The notes: generated by a model not told the origin, from the letters alone. Counted from the first letter of the stretch, positions 26,861 through 35,293 are shown. The stretch is DNA of 38,528 nucleotides from Spirochaetes bacterium RBG_13_51_14 (GCA_001829455.1 MIBH01000023.1:34077-72604); one strand, 5' to 3'. Made by a program: numbers and translations.

Positions 26861-27655
26861 TTAAAATGCGGAATCCAGTTCCGCTAAGCGCGGCTCGTGC
26901 TCGACTTTTAATAGATAAAGGCCGTAGGGAGGCGCCGTGGCACCGCTGTAATCCCGGTCTCGCTTTGATATAATTTCAAGAATGGATTGTGGCCCGGCGT
27001 TTTTTTTATTCATCTCCACCAGCGTGCCGACTATGATGCGTACCATGTTGTGGAGAAATGCGTTACCCGATATGTCAAACGTGAGAAGCTCGCCATCCCT
27101 CCGTATGTCTATTTTTTCTATTCGTCGGATGGGATTAACATTCCTTACCTCGCGCTTTTTGCAGAATGAAGAATAATCCATTTCACCCACCAGGAATCCC
27201 GCCGCCGCGCGCATATAATCCCGGTCGAGTTTTTCATGCACCCACATGGCGCGGTTCATCATGAAGGGCGTTCTCGACGGGTGATTATATATGAGATACC
27301 GGTACGTCCTTTCGACGGTGCTGAAACGAGCATGGAAACCACAGGGAACCTGGTACGCGTTTTTAACCGATACGTCACGGGGAAGAATCCCGTTCAGACC
27401 GATGCATATACGCTGGAGGCTGATATCGTTCTCCGTATCAAAATGAACCACCTGGCCGAGCGCATGCACGCCTGAATCGGTCCTCCCCGATGCAACCACG
27501 CGCGTTTTTTCTTTGAACAATATCTGAATCGCCTTCTCGAATTCTCCCTGGACCGTTCTTCCGCCGTTCTGTATCTGCCAGCCGTTAAAACCCGTCCCGT
27601 CATATTCGACCAGAATCGCTAATCTTCTGCTGCGGGAGGTATTTCCTGATTCCAT
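26861..27655 (-). CDS. truA: tRNA pseudouridine(38-40) synthase
   Basis: Converts uridines 38, 39 and 40 of tRNA anticodon arms to pseudouridine. 264 residues. LAILVEYDGTGFNGWQIQ, the catalytic aspartate D60 in ASGRTDSGVHALGQVVHFDT, FHARFSTVERTYRYLIYN and FLHNMVRIIVGTLVEM are all present. No later in-frame start exists before the conserved core, so the ATG at 27655 must be used; it overlaps the DUF2225 gene by 37 bases, implying coupling. Confidence 0.97.
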   Translation of the reverse strand: MESGNTSRSRRLAILVEYDGTGFNGWQIQNGGRTVQGEFEKAIQILFKEKTRVVASGRTDSGVHALGQVVHFDTENDISLQRICIGLNGILPRDVSVKNAYQVPCGFHARFSTVERTYRYLIYNHPSRTPFMMNRAMWVHEKLDRDYMRAAAGFLVGEMDYSSFCKKREVRNVNPIRRIEKIDIRRDGELLTFDISGNAFLHNMVRIIVGTLVEMNKKNAGPQSILEIISKRDRDYSGATAPPYGLYLLKVEHEPRLAELDSAF

Positions 27656-28497
27656 TCGTCAATCATCTCATTAATTTTATCATAGAGGTCCTTTGTCTTA
27701 TCGAGGAGTTCGCTCGGTTTCGATTTCGATGTTTTTCCGGTGCCGAACAACCGACTCAGATAACGCTTGCATTTGCCGAAATTTTCCATTCTCTTTACCG
27801 GATCGGACTCCTTAGAGCCTATCTTGACGGTGAGCACCGCGGTAAGGTACAATACGCCCTCATAGCCCCAGTTTTTATCTATATCGGGGCCCATGTTCCC
27901 AACCGCATCAACCGGTTCGGCGCCGGTCTGCATTATATCGAGTAACTTGACGTAGGAATGATACGCCTTTTTATAAAAAAAAGCCGCGATTTTTCCAAAA
28001 GGTGATTCAGGTTTTTCCTTGGACAGGTCAGTGAAAAGCCACGCCGCCCGAATCGATGAAAGGGCGATCTTAAATGTCGGGGCCATTTTTTTATTTCGAT
28101 AGCTGTAACAATCCACCGCCAGCATGTATGACGCGGCACCGGTATGCAATCCCCGGTCGCTGTTGAAATCAAGACCCCCGAAAAATTTATTTATGGCGTT
28201 TTTACGTGCTGCAGTCAGGTCCCGGATTTTATCGATTTCAGCCGCCTCAATATTTTCAAAATCCTTCTGGAATGCGGAATAAAAACAGCTGGGGCAAACG
28301 GTTAAACCGTATACAAGGGGATAGACTTTCCCGTATTTCTTGCTGACATCAAAATTCCGCCTCAATTCATCGGTCAATCTGCCGGCGATTAAACGGCCCC
28401 CGCCCGAAAACATTTCTTCCCGGTGGAACTCAAAAGAGCATATCGGACAGACGGTGGGATTTTTCTGGCGGTATGATATTTTCAGATCTTTATCCAT
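27619..28497 (-). CDS. DUF2225-family zinc-binding protein
   Basis: 292 residues, soluble. Two CxxC pairs (C17/C20 in TVCPICSFEF and C68/C71 in TVCPSCFYSAF) likely bind one zinc, the rubredoxin-like head seen in DUF2225 proteins. The rest is a helical array reminiscent of TPR-like repeats (SYMLAVDCYSYRNKKMAPTFKIALSSIRAAWLF). The family is found in spirochaetes and Firmicutes and has no settled function. GGAG lies six bases before the ATG. It is first in a two-gene unit with truA, so a link to RNA or translation is possible but unproven. Confidence 0.85.
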   Translation of the reverse strand: MDKDLKISYRQKNPTVCPICSFEFHREEMFSGGGRLIAGRLTDELRRNFDVSKKYGKVYPLVYGLTVCPSCFYSAFQKDFENIEAAEIDKIRDLTAARKNAINKFFGGLDFNSDRGLHTGAASYMLAVDCYSYRNKKMAPTFKIALSSIRAAWLFTDLSKEKPESPFGKIAAFFYKKAYHSYVKLLDIMQTGAEPVDAVGNMGPDIDKNWGYEGVLYLTAVLTVKIGSKESDPVKRMENFGKCKRYLSRLFGTGKTSKSKPSELLDKTKDLYDKINEMIDEWNQEIPPAAED

Positions 28498-28717
28498 AAA
28501 GAGCTCCGGGTTGAATACTTGTGTGCGTCTTTTTCAGATTATAAATTTACTGAAAAAAAAATCAATAACCTTTTTTATTAATTTTACGATGCCGGCATAA
28601 TATGACATATTCTTCCGTATCCATCAGGAAACACCCGGAGCCGCGGGCCGATGCAATTTGAGATCAGAAACGGCAATTCCATACCGATAATCAGGCGTTC
28701 CTAAATATTCGTAAAGA
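28498..28717. other. divergent intergenic region without a gene
   Basis: Part of the gap of about 340 bases between the DUF2225 gene (minus) and the 28837 gene (plus). It contains an A/T-rich patch near 28545-28585 suitable for a promoter, but no clear -35/-10 pair for the minus strand and no RNA gene. Confidence 0.45.
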
Positions 28718-28723
28718 TATAAT
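28718..28723 (+). promoter_or_regulatory. -10-like TATAAT ahead of the 28837 gene
   Basis: A perfect TATAAT on the plus strand, but without a good -35 at 16-18 bases. If used, the transcript leader is about 110 bases and includes the alternative-pairing region 28768-28818. Confidence 0.4.
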
Positions 28724-28767
28724 TATCATATGTCGAAAATCGGCATAGGGAAATAACCTTTGACGCC

Positions 28768-28818
28768 GTGCGGTTTCCCTTATCGAGCGGAGTAAAACTG
28801 CAAGACCGCAAACTGCGC
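28768..28818 (+). promoter_or_regulatory. possible structured leader with alternative pairing
   Basis: GTGCGGTTT (28768-28776) can pair either with AAACTGC at 28795-28801 or with AAACTGCGC at 28810-28818 (nine pairs, two of them G-U). The second site ends six bases before the ribosome site AAGGAG (28825-28830), so the two states could expose or hide it. It matches no riboswitch consensus I know. Speculative. Confidence 0.3.
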
Positions 28819-28836
28819 AGCCACAAGGAGCCTGAT

Positions 28837-29688
28837 ATGAAAATGAAAGGACCTGTTTCAGCGATCGCAACAGTTCTCGTAGCTTTTTCAGCCATCAGCT
28901 CATTCGCCATATCCCCGGCGGTAAAATCCACCAACGATTATGCCTTTACCCTGGAGACCATCCGGAAAATCAGAATCATGGTTGAAAATTTTGGCGATGA
29001 AGAGCTGAAAAAAAAATACAGCGACATAACGACCCTTTTCCAGGAGGCCGGTGAAAACTATTACGGACAGGATTTCACCGGTTCGGCATTGAAATTCAAA
29101 AAATTAAAAGTGGAATTAATCTCAATACTCGAAACAATCGACGATCTCTATCTCAAGCGAACCAAGGAAATACTCGATTCCACATCCAAGGAGACCTTCA
29201 GCACCCTCATCGAATACAGCAAGCAAAGCGGGCTGGCCGCCTTTTTCAAAAAACCCTATGATCCGATGAGGGATATAAAGCCCTATGACACGGACAAATA
29301 CCATTTTTTTTACGACAGGGAAAAAATCGTATCGTATTTGCGGGAAGGATACAAGAATTACGAACGAGCAAAAAATATTTTCAATGATCCTGAGATCGCC
29401 GTTCTGAAGAAAAAAACATCGCTCACCATAAAAAACATGAATTACATCATAAACAGCTATTCCGAGGTGGTATTCCTCTGCCGTGAAGCCAAGAAGAACG
29501 GGATTGAAATCCATAAAGTCAAAAACATCAACGAGCTCGGTAAAAGTATCATGAAATACAATATAACCCACGGATCGGTTATACCGATCTATGACGACCG
29601 GATACCGGAAAAATATAAGGTTGATGCCAATGACAATCTGAGGCTTATTCATGCCGTGGAAGTAAAAAAGCTTCAAAAGAGAGGCTGA
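28837..29688 (+). CDS. exported helical protein of unknown function
   Basis: Not recognised. From ATG 28837, with AAGGAG exactly six bases upstream, the product is 283 residues; the open frame from 28768 lacks a ribosome site. A signal peptide (SAIATVLVAFSAISSFA) is followed by an almost entirely helical, highly charged sequence (TLETIRKIRIMVENF, ALKFKKLKVELISIL, YKNYERAKNIF), then a conserved-looking end, VIPIYDDRIPEKYKVDANDNLRLI. It may be a periplasmic helical-repeat or scaffold protein. The stop codon lies inside the left arm of a 20-bp inverted repeat that separates it from rplQ. Confidence 0.8.
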   Translation: MKMKGPVSAIATVLVAFSAISSFAISPAVKSTNDYAFTLETIRKIRIMVENFGDEELKKKYSDITTLFQEAGENYYGQDFTGSALKFKKLKVELISILETIDDLYLKRTKEILDSTSKETFSTLIEYSKQSGLAAFFKKPYDPMRDIKPYDTDKYHFFYDREKIVSYLREGYKNYERAKNIFNDPEIAVLKKKTSLTIKNMNYIINSYSEVVFLCREAKKNGIEIHKVKNINELGKSIMKYNITHGSVIPIYDDRIPEKYKVDANDNLRLIHAVEVKKLQKRG

Positions 29689-29733
29689 TCTATCTGCGAA
29701 AGCGGGCCGTTGCCCCGCTTTCGCAGATAGATC
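29687..29733. terminator. 20-bp perfect inverted repeat between convergent genes
   Basis: Arms 29687-29706 and 29714-29733 pair perfectly around a seven-base loop, overlapping the stop of the 28837 gene and ending five bases before the rplQ stop. There is no proper T-run on either side, so it is either an unusual bidirectional terminator or an mRNA 3'-end protecting hairpin. Confidence 0.65.
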
Positions 29734-29738
29734 GTGGT

Positions 29739-30365
29739 TTACTTCTTTTTCGCCTTTGTCTGCTTCGCGTCCTTCTTATCTTTACCTTTTTTTCCTTCTT
29801 TTTTCGATTCTTTTTTTAATTCTTTTTTTAATTCCTTTTTCGGTTCTTTTTTCGGTTCTTTTTTTGCCTCTTTTCCTTCTTCTTTTTTTGGCTCTTTTTT
29901 AGCTGCTTCCTTTTTCTCTTTTTTCTTTGTATCTTTTTTTACTTCCTGTATCCCGTCCCCGGTCTTTTTCTCAACAAAGCTCTTCTCAACAAGCTCGACC
30001 AAAGACATCTCGGCTGCATCACCCGGTCTGTTCCCCAGCAGGTAGATTCTGGTATAGCCGCCGTTCCGGTCCTTGAAGCGCGGTGCGATATCGTCAAAGA
30101 GCTTTTTCACGACATCCCGGTCCCGTATGACTCTCATAACCTCACGCTTATTGTGCAGCTTTTTGCTCTCATCCTTGGCAGAGAGGGCGATATTTCTTTT
30201 TGCTCGGGTGATGAGTCGTTCCGATATCCTCTTCAGAACCTTCCCCTTTTCTTTCGTTGTTATGATCCTCTCATGTTTTAAGAAAGAAGTAACCATATTG
30301 CTAAACATAGCCTTCCGGTGCGCGTGTGTTCTCCCCAACTGTTTTACGCTTTTCCTGTGCCTCAT
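29739..30365 (-). CDS. rplQ: 50S ribosomal protein L17 with long Lys/Glu tail
   Basis: Sits at the exit-tunnel face of the large subunit. The core (residues 1 to about 130) is standard: MRHRKSVKQLGRTHAHRKAM, FLKHERIITTKEKGKVLKRISERLIT, GGYTRIYLLGNRPGDAAEMSLVEL. Residues about 133-208 are an added tail made almost only of K, E, P and A in KKEP/KKEL-type steps, giving a protein of 208 residues against about 120-130 for most bacteria. The tail DNA is a 12-bp imperfect repeat. It is last in the alpha operon, 82 bases after rpoA. Confidence 0.97.
   Translation of the reverse strand: MRHRKSVKQLGRTHAHRKAMFSNMVTSFLKHERIITTKEKGKVLKRISERLITRAKRNIALSAKDESKKLHNKREVMRVIRDRDVVKKLFDDIAPRFKDRNGGYTRIYLLGNRPGDAAEMSLVELVEKSFVEKKTGDGIQEVKKDTKKKEKKEAAKKEPKKEEGKEAKKEPKKEPKKELKKELKKESKKEGKKGKDKKDAKQTKAKKK
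29806..29865. repeat. five imperfect 12-bp tandem repeats in the rplQ tail
   Basis: Five consecutive units of the form (GA/AA/GG)TTC(T/C)TTTTT(T/C) on the plus strand, encoding K-E-x-K steps on the minus strand. Such a repeat can gain or lose units by slippage without breaking the frame. Confidence 0.75.
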
Positions 30366-30447
30366 GTGCGTCCTCGTTTACCTCAATAATGCAGTTCGCT
30401 TCCAGGACCGTTCGCGGTGATGACTGCGCCCCGATCCGCACGACAGC

Positions 30448-31413
30448 TTAATCCTTCAGTCCCAGACTCAAATGCAGCGACTCGAGTTTCGATTTTATTT
30501 CATGCAATACCAAATCGCTGTAATGCTTTGATTTCTTCAGCTCATCTTCGGTTTTCTTCACCAGCTGTTCCAGTGCCGAAACATCCTGACTCTTCAAGGT
30601 GTTATACGACCGGACTGATAGTTCAATTTCATCGATAGACTTGGCGAGGAGCGTCTTCATCTTCTCCAGGTTTTCATCCACTTCTTCAATTTCCTCCTCA
30701 ACTTCTTCTTCGAAATTGATGAAGATGGTCATGTGGTCTTTCATGATCTTCGCGGCATGCGCCAGCGCGTCATCAGGAGAAATCGAGCTATCGGTCCATA
30801 TTTCAAGAATGAGCTTGTCAAAGTCGGTCCTCTGGCCTACCCGGGTGTCCTCAACTTTCACATTTACTTTCTTTATGGGCGAAAATATTGAATCAATCGG
30901 TATAACGCCGACTGTTTCAGTGTTAGATTTGTTTACTTCGGCAGGGATATACCCCCTGCCCCGTTCGATCTGGACTTCCATGTCAATCACGCCGGAGTCG
31001 TTCAATGTGGCTATGACCAGCTCAGGATTCATCACCTCAATTTCCGGATCTACGTTGAAGTCCTCCCCGCGCAGTTCTCCTGCTCCGGTTTTCTTGATAT
31101 GGAGCACCTTCTGCAGCTCTCCAGCGTATTTGAAACGCAGCTTCTTCAGATTGAGGATGATCCTGGTCACATCCTCATACACGCCGGTGATGGTAAAAAA
31201 TTCATGGGGAACACCCTCAATCTTAATCGCGGTTATCGCCACGCCTTCAATTGAAGACAGCAATACGCGCCGCAGTGAATTTCCGATGGTAAGTCCATAG
31301 CCCTTTTCAAAGGGCTCAGCTATAAAACGACCGTAATTCGCCTTTAACTCATCATGTTCAAATGCAATTTTACTTGGTCTTTTAAAGCCCTTGAGCAGGT
31401 TTCGTTGGGCCAT
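30448..31413 (-). CDS. rpoA: RNA polymerase alpha subunit
   Basis: 321 residues from ATG 31413, five bases after GGAGG; an in-frame ATG at 31425 contains the ribosome site and is not the start. The N-terminal domain (assembly of beta and beta') is typical: FIAEPFEKGYGLTIGNSLRRVLLSSI. A very acidic linker (about 235-248, EEEVEEEIEEVDEN) leads to the C-terminal domain with ELSVRSYNTLK, which retains the DNA-contacting arginine and asparagine. The later helix reads KHYSDLVLHEI where most bacteria have N-x-G-K-K-S-L-x-E-I, so part of the usual minor-groove contact set is changed. Confidence 0.97.
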   Translation of the reverse strand: MAQRNLLKGFKRPSKIAFEHDELKANYGRFIAEPFEKGYGLTIGNSLRRVLLSSIEGVAITAIKIEGVPHEFFTITGVYEDVTRIILNLKKLRFKYAGELQKVLHIKKTGAGELRGEDFNVDPEIEVMNPELVIATLNDSGVIDMEVQIERGRGYIPAEVNKSNTETVGVIPIDSIFSPIKKVNVKVEDTRVGQRTDFDKLILEIWTDSSISPDDALAHAAKIMKDHMTIFINFEEEVEEEIEEVDENLEKMKTLLAKSIDEIELSVRSYNTLKSQDVSALEQLVKKTEDELKKSKHYSDLVLHEIKSKLESLHLSLGLKD

Positions 31414-31502
31414 TTTCACCTCCATTTACAATACAGCACAAATATGGGAAACGGTATAGATCATCTACTGCATGTTCCCGTTCGGGCTCCCCATACGAAT
31501 AA

Positions 31503-31529
31503 GGTTTTTCCCCACTGGAGGAAAAATCC
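31503..31529. other. hairpin in the rpsD-rpoA gap
   Basis: GGTTTTTCC (31503-31511) pairs with GGAAAAATCC (31520-31529) with one bulged T. It lies in the unusually long (146-base) spacer before rpoA and lacks a U tail, so it may be an RNA-processing or translational control site. Weak evidence. Confidence 0.35.
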
Positions 31530-31559
31530 GACGTATCGATGCGCCCGGAAAACCAAAAA

Positions 31560-32192
31560 CTACTTCGAATAAAGCTCAACGACCAGCTGGTCATTGAAAT
31601 TCGAAGTTAAATCTTCACGCACTGGCAGGCGGACAATCTTTCCGTTCCTCTTCTCAAAATCAACTTCGATCCATCCGGGGACAGAATCTATCGCCTTGGC
31701 CAGCTTAATCGAATCTTCCAGCATCACATTGCCGGTGTGATTTTCTCTGATAGAAACGGCGGTACCCTCCTGTACCCGGTACGAGGGTATATCAACGACA
31801 CGGCCGTTCACATGCACATGCTTGTGCTTGACCAGCTGCCGCGCCTGCATCCGAGAAGAGGCGAAACCCATTCTGAAAACAACATTGTCCAGGCGCCGCT
31901 CGAGCAGCGACATCATATTATCCCCCGTAACCCCCTTCATCCGCAGTGCGTCCTGGAACAGGAGTCTGAACTGCTTCTCCAACAGGCCGTAGCTCCGCCG
32001 TATCCTCTGTTTTTCGCGCAGTTGGACTGCATAATCCGACAGTTTCGCCCGTCTTTTCCTCGGCGGTCCGGGAGGATACTTCTTCTTTCCCTTAACAGGA
32101 CACTTGTCGGTCAGGCACCGCTGTCCTTTCAGCATGAGCGGCGTCATTTCTCTTCTGCATAATTTGCACCGTGGACCGGTATATCTTCCCAT
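31560..32192 (-). CDS. rpsD: 30S ribosomal protein S4 (zinc form)
   Basis: 210 residues; nucleates 16S assembly and in many bacteria represses this operon. The N-terminus GPRCKLCRRE with a second cysteine pair in RCLTDKCPV is a four-cysteine zinc site, so this is the C+ paralogue. The S4 RNA-binding domain is RRLDNVVFRMGFASSRMQARQLVKHKHVHVNG. Confidence 0.98.
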   Translation of the reverse strand: MGRYTGPRCKLCRREMTPLMLKGQRCLTDKCPVKGKKKYPPGPPRKRRAKLSDYAVQLREKQRIRRSYGLLEKQFRLLFQDALRMKGVTGDNMMSLLERRLDNVVFRMGFASSRMQARQLVKHKHVHVNGRVVDIPSYRVQEGTAVSIRENHTGNVMLEDSIKLAKAIDSVPGWIEVDFEKRNGKIVRLPVREDLTSNFNDQLVVELYSK

Positions 32193-32206
32193 ATTACATC
32201 ACTCCC

Positions 32207-32599
32207 TTATACTCTTCTTCTCTTTTTCGGTCTGCATCCGTTGTGCGGAACGGGGGTAACATCCTTGATCTTGGTTATATTCAGACCCGCCTGGAACAGC
32301 GACCGAACCGCGGCTTCCCTCCCGATGCCGGGTCCCTTGACGAAGACTTCCACCGTTTGAAGGCCGGCATTGTTCATGGCGTTCTGCGCCGCCGTCTTGG
32401 CGGCCATCTGCGCCGCGAAGGGGGTTGATTTCCGGGATCCCTTGAAACCCGCTCCTCCCGACGATGCCCAGGCGATGACGTTTCCCTGCATATCGGTTAA
32501 GGTAATAATGGTATTATTATAGGTGGCCTGGACATAGGCCTTGCCGACCGGTGTTATCCTCTTTTCTTTTTTCCGGGTTTTTGCTTTTTTCCCTTTCAC
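32207..32599 (-). CDS. rpsK: 30S ribosomal protein S11
   Basis: 130 residues, platform of the small subunit. [54 protein letters not shown] and the ending [17 protein letters not shown] are fully typical. It follows rpsM by 10 bases. Confidence 0.98.
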   Translation of the reverse strand: MKGKKAKTRKKEKRITPVGKAYVQATYNNTIITLTDMQGNVIAWASSGGAGFKGSRKSTPFAAQMAAKTAAQNAMNNAGLQTVEVFVKGPGIGREAAVRSLFQAGLNITKIKDVTPVPHNGCRPKKRRRV

Positions 32600-32609
32600 A
32601 ATCTACTCC

Positions 32610-32993
32610 TTATTTCTGCTGTGTCTTTTTCTTGCCGCCGATAGGAACCCCCCGCTTGCCCTTTCTGGTCCGGGAATTATTCTTCGTATTTTGACCACGA
32701 ACCGGGAGGCCGCGCCGGTGTCGTATCCCCCGATAGCAACCGATGTCCATCAGCCGTTTTATATTCATGGCGGTTTCGGTGCGCAGATCACCTTCCACTT
32801 TCGCCGATTTTTCAATAGTCTTCCGAATATCGTTGATTTCTTCATCGGCCAGATCCTTAACTCGCTTATCGGGATCGACCTTCGCTTCAGACAGAATTCT
32901 TTGGGATGTCGATAAACCAATTCCAAAAATATAGGTCAGCGCGACTTCAATTCTTTTATTACTTGGTAAGTCTACCCCAGCTATACGTGCCAT
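32610..32993 (-). CDS. rpsM: 30S ribosomal protein S13
   Basis: 127 residues, head of the small subunit, contacting L5 and P-site t[29 protein letters not shown] opens it, and [19 protein letters not shown] followed by the lysine-rich tail closes it. Nothing unusual apart from a slightly longer KKTQQK end. Confidence 0.98.
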   Translation of the reverse strand: MARIAGVDLPSNKRIEVALTYIFGIGLSTSQRILSEAKVDPDKRVKDLADEEINDIRKTIEKSAKVEGDLRTETAMNIKRLMDIGCYRGIRHRRGLPVRGQNTKNNSRTRKGKRGVPIGGKKKTQQK

Positions 32994-33017
32994 ACGCTCC
33001 TCGTTATCGTATTACCT

Positions 33018-33152
33018 TTAATGTTTTTTTGCGGTTCTCATCTTTTGCCGCTGTTTATGGCGCGGATTCTTGCAGATCACCCGCACAACACCGTGCCGTT
33101 TGATAACCTTGCAGTCATTGCATATCTTTCTTACCGATACTCTTACTTTCAT
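33018..33152 (-). CDS. rpmJ: 50S ribosomal protein L36 (zinc form)
   Basis: A 44-codon gene on the minus strand between infA and rps[21 protein letters not shown] then [16 protein letters not shown] and a short extension KMRTAKKH. The C11/C14/C27/H32 zinc site is complete. L36 is normally 37-38 residues; the extra seven basic residues follow the usual HKQRQ end. ATG at 33152, TAA at 33018. Confidence 0.95.
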   Translation of the reverse strand: MKVRVSVRKICNDCKVIKRHGVVRVICKNPRHKQRQKMRTAKKH

Positions 33153-33203
33153 CGCGTACCTCTCATACCAGAACCTGTTCTCCCGAGCGCTCCCGGAGTC
33201 ATA

Positions 33204-33425
33204 TCAGTTTTTCGACCGGTAGATTATCCTTCCCCGGCTTAAATCATACGGCGACAATTCAACAGTCACCCGGTCGCCCGCCAGTATTCTGATGTAGTGC
33301 ATCCTCATCTTGCCTGATATATGCGCAAGCACTACATGGCCGTTATCCAGCTTGACCCTGAACATTGCGTTCGGCAGCGGTTCTATGACTACTCCTTCGA
33401 CTTCAATTGGTTCTTCTTTAGCCAT
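33204..33425 (-). CDS. infA: translation initiation factor IF-1
   Basis: 73 residues, one OB-fold that binds the A site of the 30S subunit. [48 protein letters not shown] and [16 protein letters not shown] match the family throughout. It directly follows secY (43-base gap), without the adk or map genes found here in many bacteria. Confidence 0.97.
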   Translation of the reverse strand: MAKEEPIEVEGVVIEPLPNAMFRVKLDNGHVVLAHISGKMRMHYIRILAGDRVTVELSPYDLSRGRIIYRSKN

Positions 33426-33468
33426 ACATTCACTATTTAATAATTATGATATCTTCTTCTCCGATGCG

Positions 33469-34806
33469 TCAGTACCGCCCTTTCATGCGGGCCCCTTTTA
33501 GAAATCCGTCATAGTGCCTCATCAGCAGCTGAGACTCGATCTGTTGCAACGTGTCCAGCGCGACGCCCACGATGATGAGGAGCGAAGTGCCGCCGAACAG
33601 GTGGGCCATTTCAGCGGATACCTGCTCGGGCCATATTCTCAGTATCAAGTCAGGTATGATCGCTATGAGCGCCAGAAAAATGGCACCCGAGAGATTGATT
33701 TTATTCAAAATACTCATGATATAATCCGCTGTGTTCTGGCCCGGCCGAATACCGGGAATAAAGCCACCATATTTTTTCAGATTGTCGGCGATTTCAACCG
33801 GATTAAACCGGATCGCGGTATAAAAAAAACAGAAAAATATTATCATGCCGCTGTATATGATTATATACGGAATCTGCCCCGGCGAAAGCCAGAACTGAAT
33901 CTTGTTCAGGATGCCGAAGCTGGTGCCGCCGACCATGTGAATCATCTGAGTCGGGAACGTTATGATGGCAGCCGCGAATATAATCGGTATAACACCGGCG
34001 GCGTTCACCCGCAACGGCAGGTACTGGGCGCTCCGCTGGACCGTGCCGCCAGCGGTCTGCTTTTTCCCGTACTGGATCGGGATCCGCCGCTGCCCAAGCG
34101 TTAAGAGAATTGAGGCCGCGACCACCAGAAAGAACAATCCGATCAGTATGATGCCGACAATCGGTTCGCCGGAATCTCCGATCTTCTTCATCGTAGACGC
34201 GAACGCCTGCGGCGCGCGGACTACGATCCCCGCCATGATGATAAGCGAAATGCCGTTGCCGATACCCCGTTCGGTGATAATGTCACCCAACCAAACCAGA
34301 ACCATAGTGCCGGTCGTTATCGTGACAACGGCTATGATGACGAACCCGATGCCGGCGTCATCGGGAACCACGGACCCGCCTGCAGTCGAGCGCATGCTTC
34401 TCATCCAAAAGGTGAGCCCAAAAGACTGGGCCGCGCACAGAAATACGGTTCCATACCGGGTATACTGTGTGATTTTTTTCTGCCCTTCGTGCCCTTCCTT
34501 TGAAAGCCGCTCCAGGGCGGGGAACACCACCTTTAAAAGGTCAAGAATAATTGACGATGATATGTAGGGCATGATCCCCAGGGCAAATATGGTGAACCTC
34601 TTAAAGGCGCCCCCGGAGAACAGATCAAAAAAATCAAGCAATCCGGAACTCTGCACCTGTTTGAAATACGACGAGAGCGCATCAACATTAATACCCGGAA
34701 TCGGAATATGAGCGCCGATACGATAAACAATCAATATGACTAAGGTAAATAGAATCCGCTTCCTTAAATCTGGAATTTTGAATATGTTGACAGCGACGTT
34801 GGCCAT
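33469..34806 (-). CDS. secY: protein translocase subunit SecY
   Basis: 445 residues, about ten membrane helices, the channel of the Sec pathway. Markers are FKIPDLRKRILFTL, RIGAHIPIPGIN, the plug-side DLFSGGAFKRFTIFALGIMPYISSSI, and the cytoplasmic loops GNGISLIIMAGI and RFNPVEIADNLKKYGGFIPGIRPG. Start ATG 34806, with AGGA six bases upstream. It sits between rplO and infA. Confidence 0.98.
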   Translation of the reverse strand: MANVAVNIFKIPDLRKRILFTLVILIVYRIGAHIPIPGINVDALSSYFKQVQSSGLLDFFDLFSGGAFKRFTIFALGIMPYISSSIILDLLKVVFPALERLSKEGHEGQKKITQYTRYGTVFLCAAQSFGLTFWMRSMRSTAGGSVVPDDAGIGFVIIAVVTITTGTMVLVWLGDIITERGIGNGISLIIMAGIVVRAPQAFASTMKKIGDSGEPIVGIILIGLFFLVVAASILLTLGQRRIPIQYGKKQTAGGTVQRSAQYLPLRVNAAGVIPIIFAAAIITFPTQMIHMVGGTSFGILNKIQFWLSPGQIPYIIIYSGMIIFFCFFYTAIRFNPVEIADNLKKYGGFIPGIRPGQNTADYIMSILNKINLSGAIFLALIAIIPDLILRIWPEQVSAEMAHLFGGTSLLIIVGVALDTLQQIESQLLMRHYDGFLKGARMKGRY

Positions 34807-34825
34807 TACTTATCCTGAAATTGAC

Positions 34826-35293
34826 CTAATCATTGGCTTTTTTTTCTGACGGAAATTTCCGAACAATCGCTTTCCCGCCGGCTTTTTTTATTTTCTCAAC
34901 TGCGGTCTTAGAAAAGGCATCGGCGGTCACCGTTACCGGCTTTGTCATTTCTCCGTTCCCAAGGACTTTCACCAGCCTGTCGGCGTGGACGATGGCGCCT
35001 TCTTTTTTCATCAGTTCAGGATCGACCTCTGCAGCCCCCAGCTTGTCGAACAGAGACAGGTTAACCACCTGAAAATTCTTTTTCGTAAAATTATTAAATC
35101 CCCGCTTCGGAACCCGCCGCTGCAACGGCATCTGGCCGCCCTCGAACCAAGCCCTGCGCTTTCTGCCGGACCTTCCAAGCTGACCGTCATGGCCTTTTCC
35201 GCACTGGCTCCCGTGACCGCTGCCATTACCGCGGCCGACCCTTTTTCTCCCCTTGATGTAATCGGGTTTTTTCAGCGAATATGTTCCTTCCAT
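34826..35293 (-). CDS. rplO: 50S ribosomal protein L15
   Basis: 155 residues. The glycine/arginine-rich N-terminal tail (KRVGRGNGSGHGSQCGKGHDGQ) that threads into 23S rRNA and the FEGGQMPLQRRVPKRGF motif identify it. It lies 19 bases upstream of secY. Confidence 0.97.
   Translation of the reverse strand: MEGTYSLKKPDYIKGRKRVGRGNGSGHGSQCGKGHDGQLGRSGRKRRAWFEGGQMPLQRRVPKRGFNNFTKKNFQVVNLSLFDKLGAAEVDPELMKKEGAIVHADRLVKVLGNGEMTKPVTVTADAFSKTAVEKIKKAGGKAIVRKFPSEKKAND

Noticed and set aside
28701-28836. Cobalamin or c-di-GMP riboswitch ahead of the 28837 gene
   Set aside because: Fragments such as ATAGGGAAA and CCGCAAACTG recall those motifs, but the order, loops and conserved cores do not fit either consensus.
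28768-28836. Extra N-terminal 23 codons of the 28837 gene
   Set aside because: The ATG at 28837 has an ideal ribosome site and begins a clear signal peptide; the upstream codons would hide that signal.
31382-31594. 70-codon minus-strand frame across the rpsD end and the rpoA start
   Set aside because: Out of frame with both genes, no ribosome site; the gap itself holds only a small hairpin.
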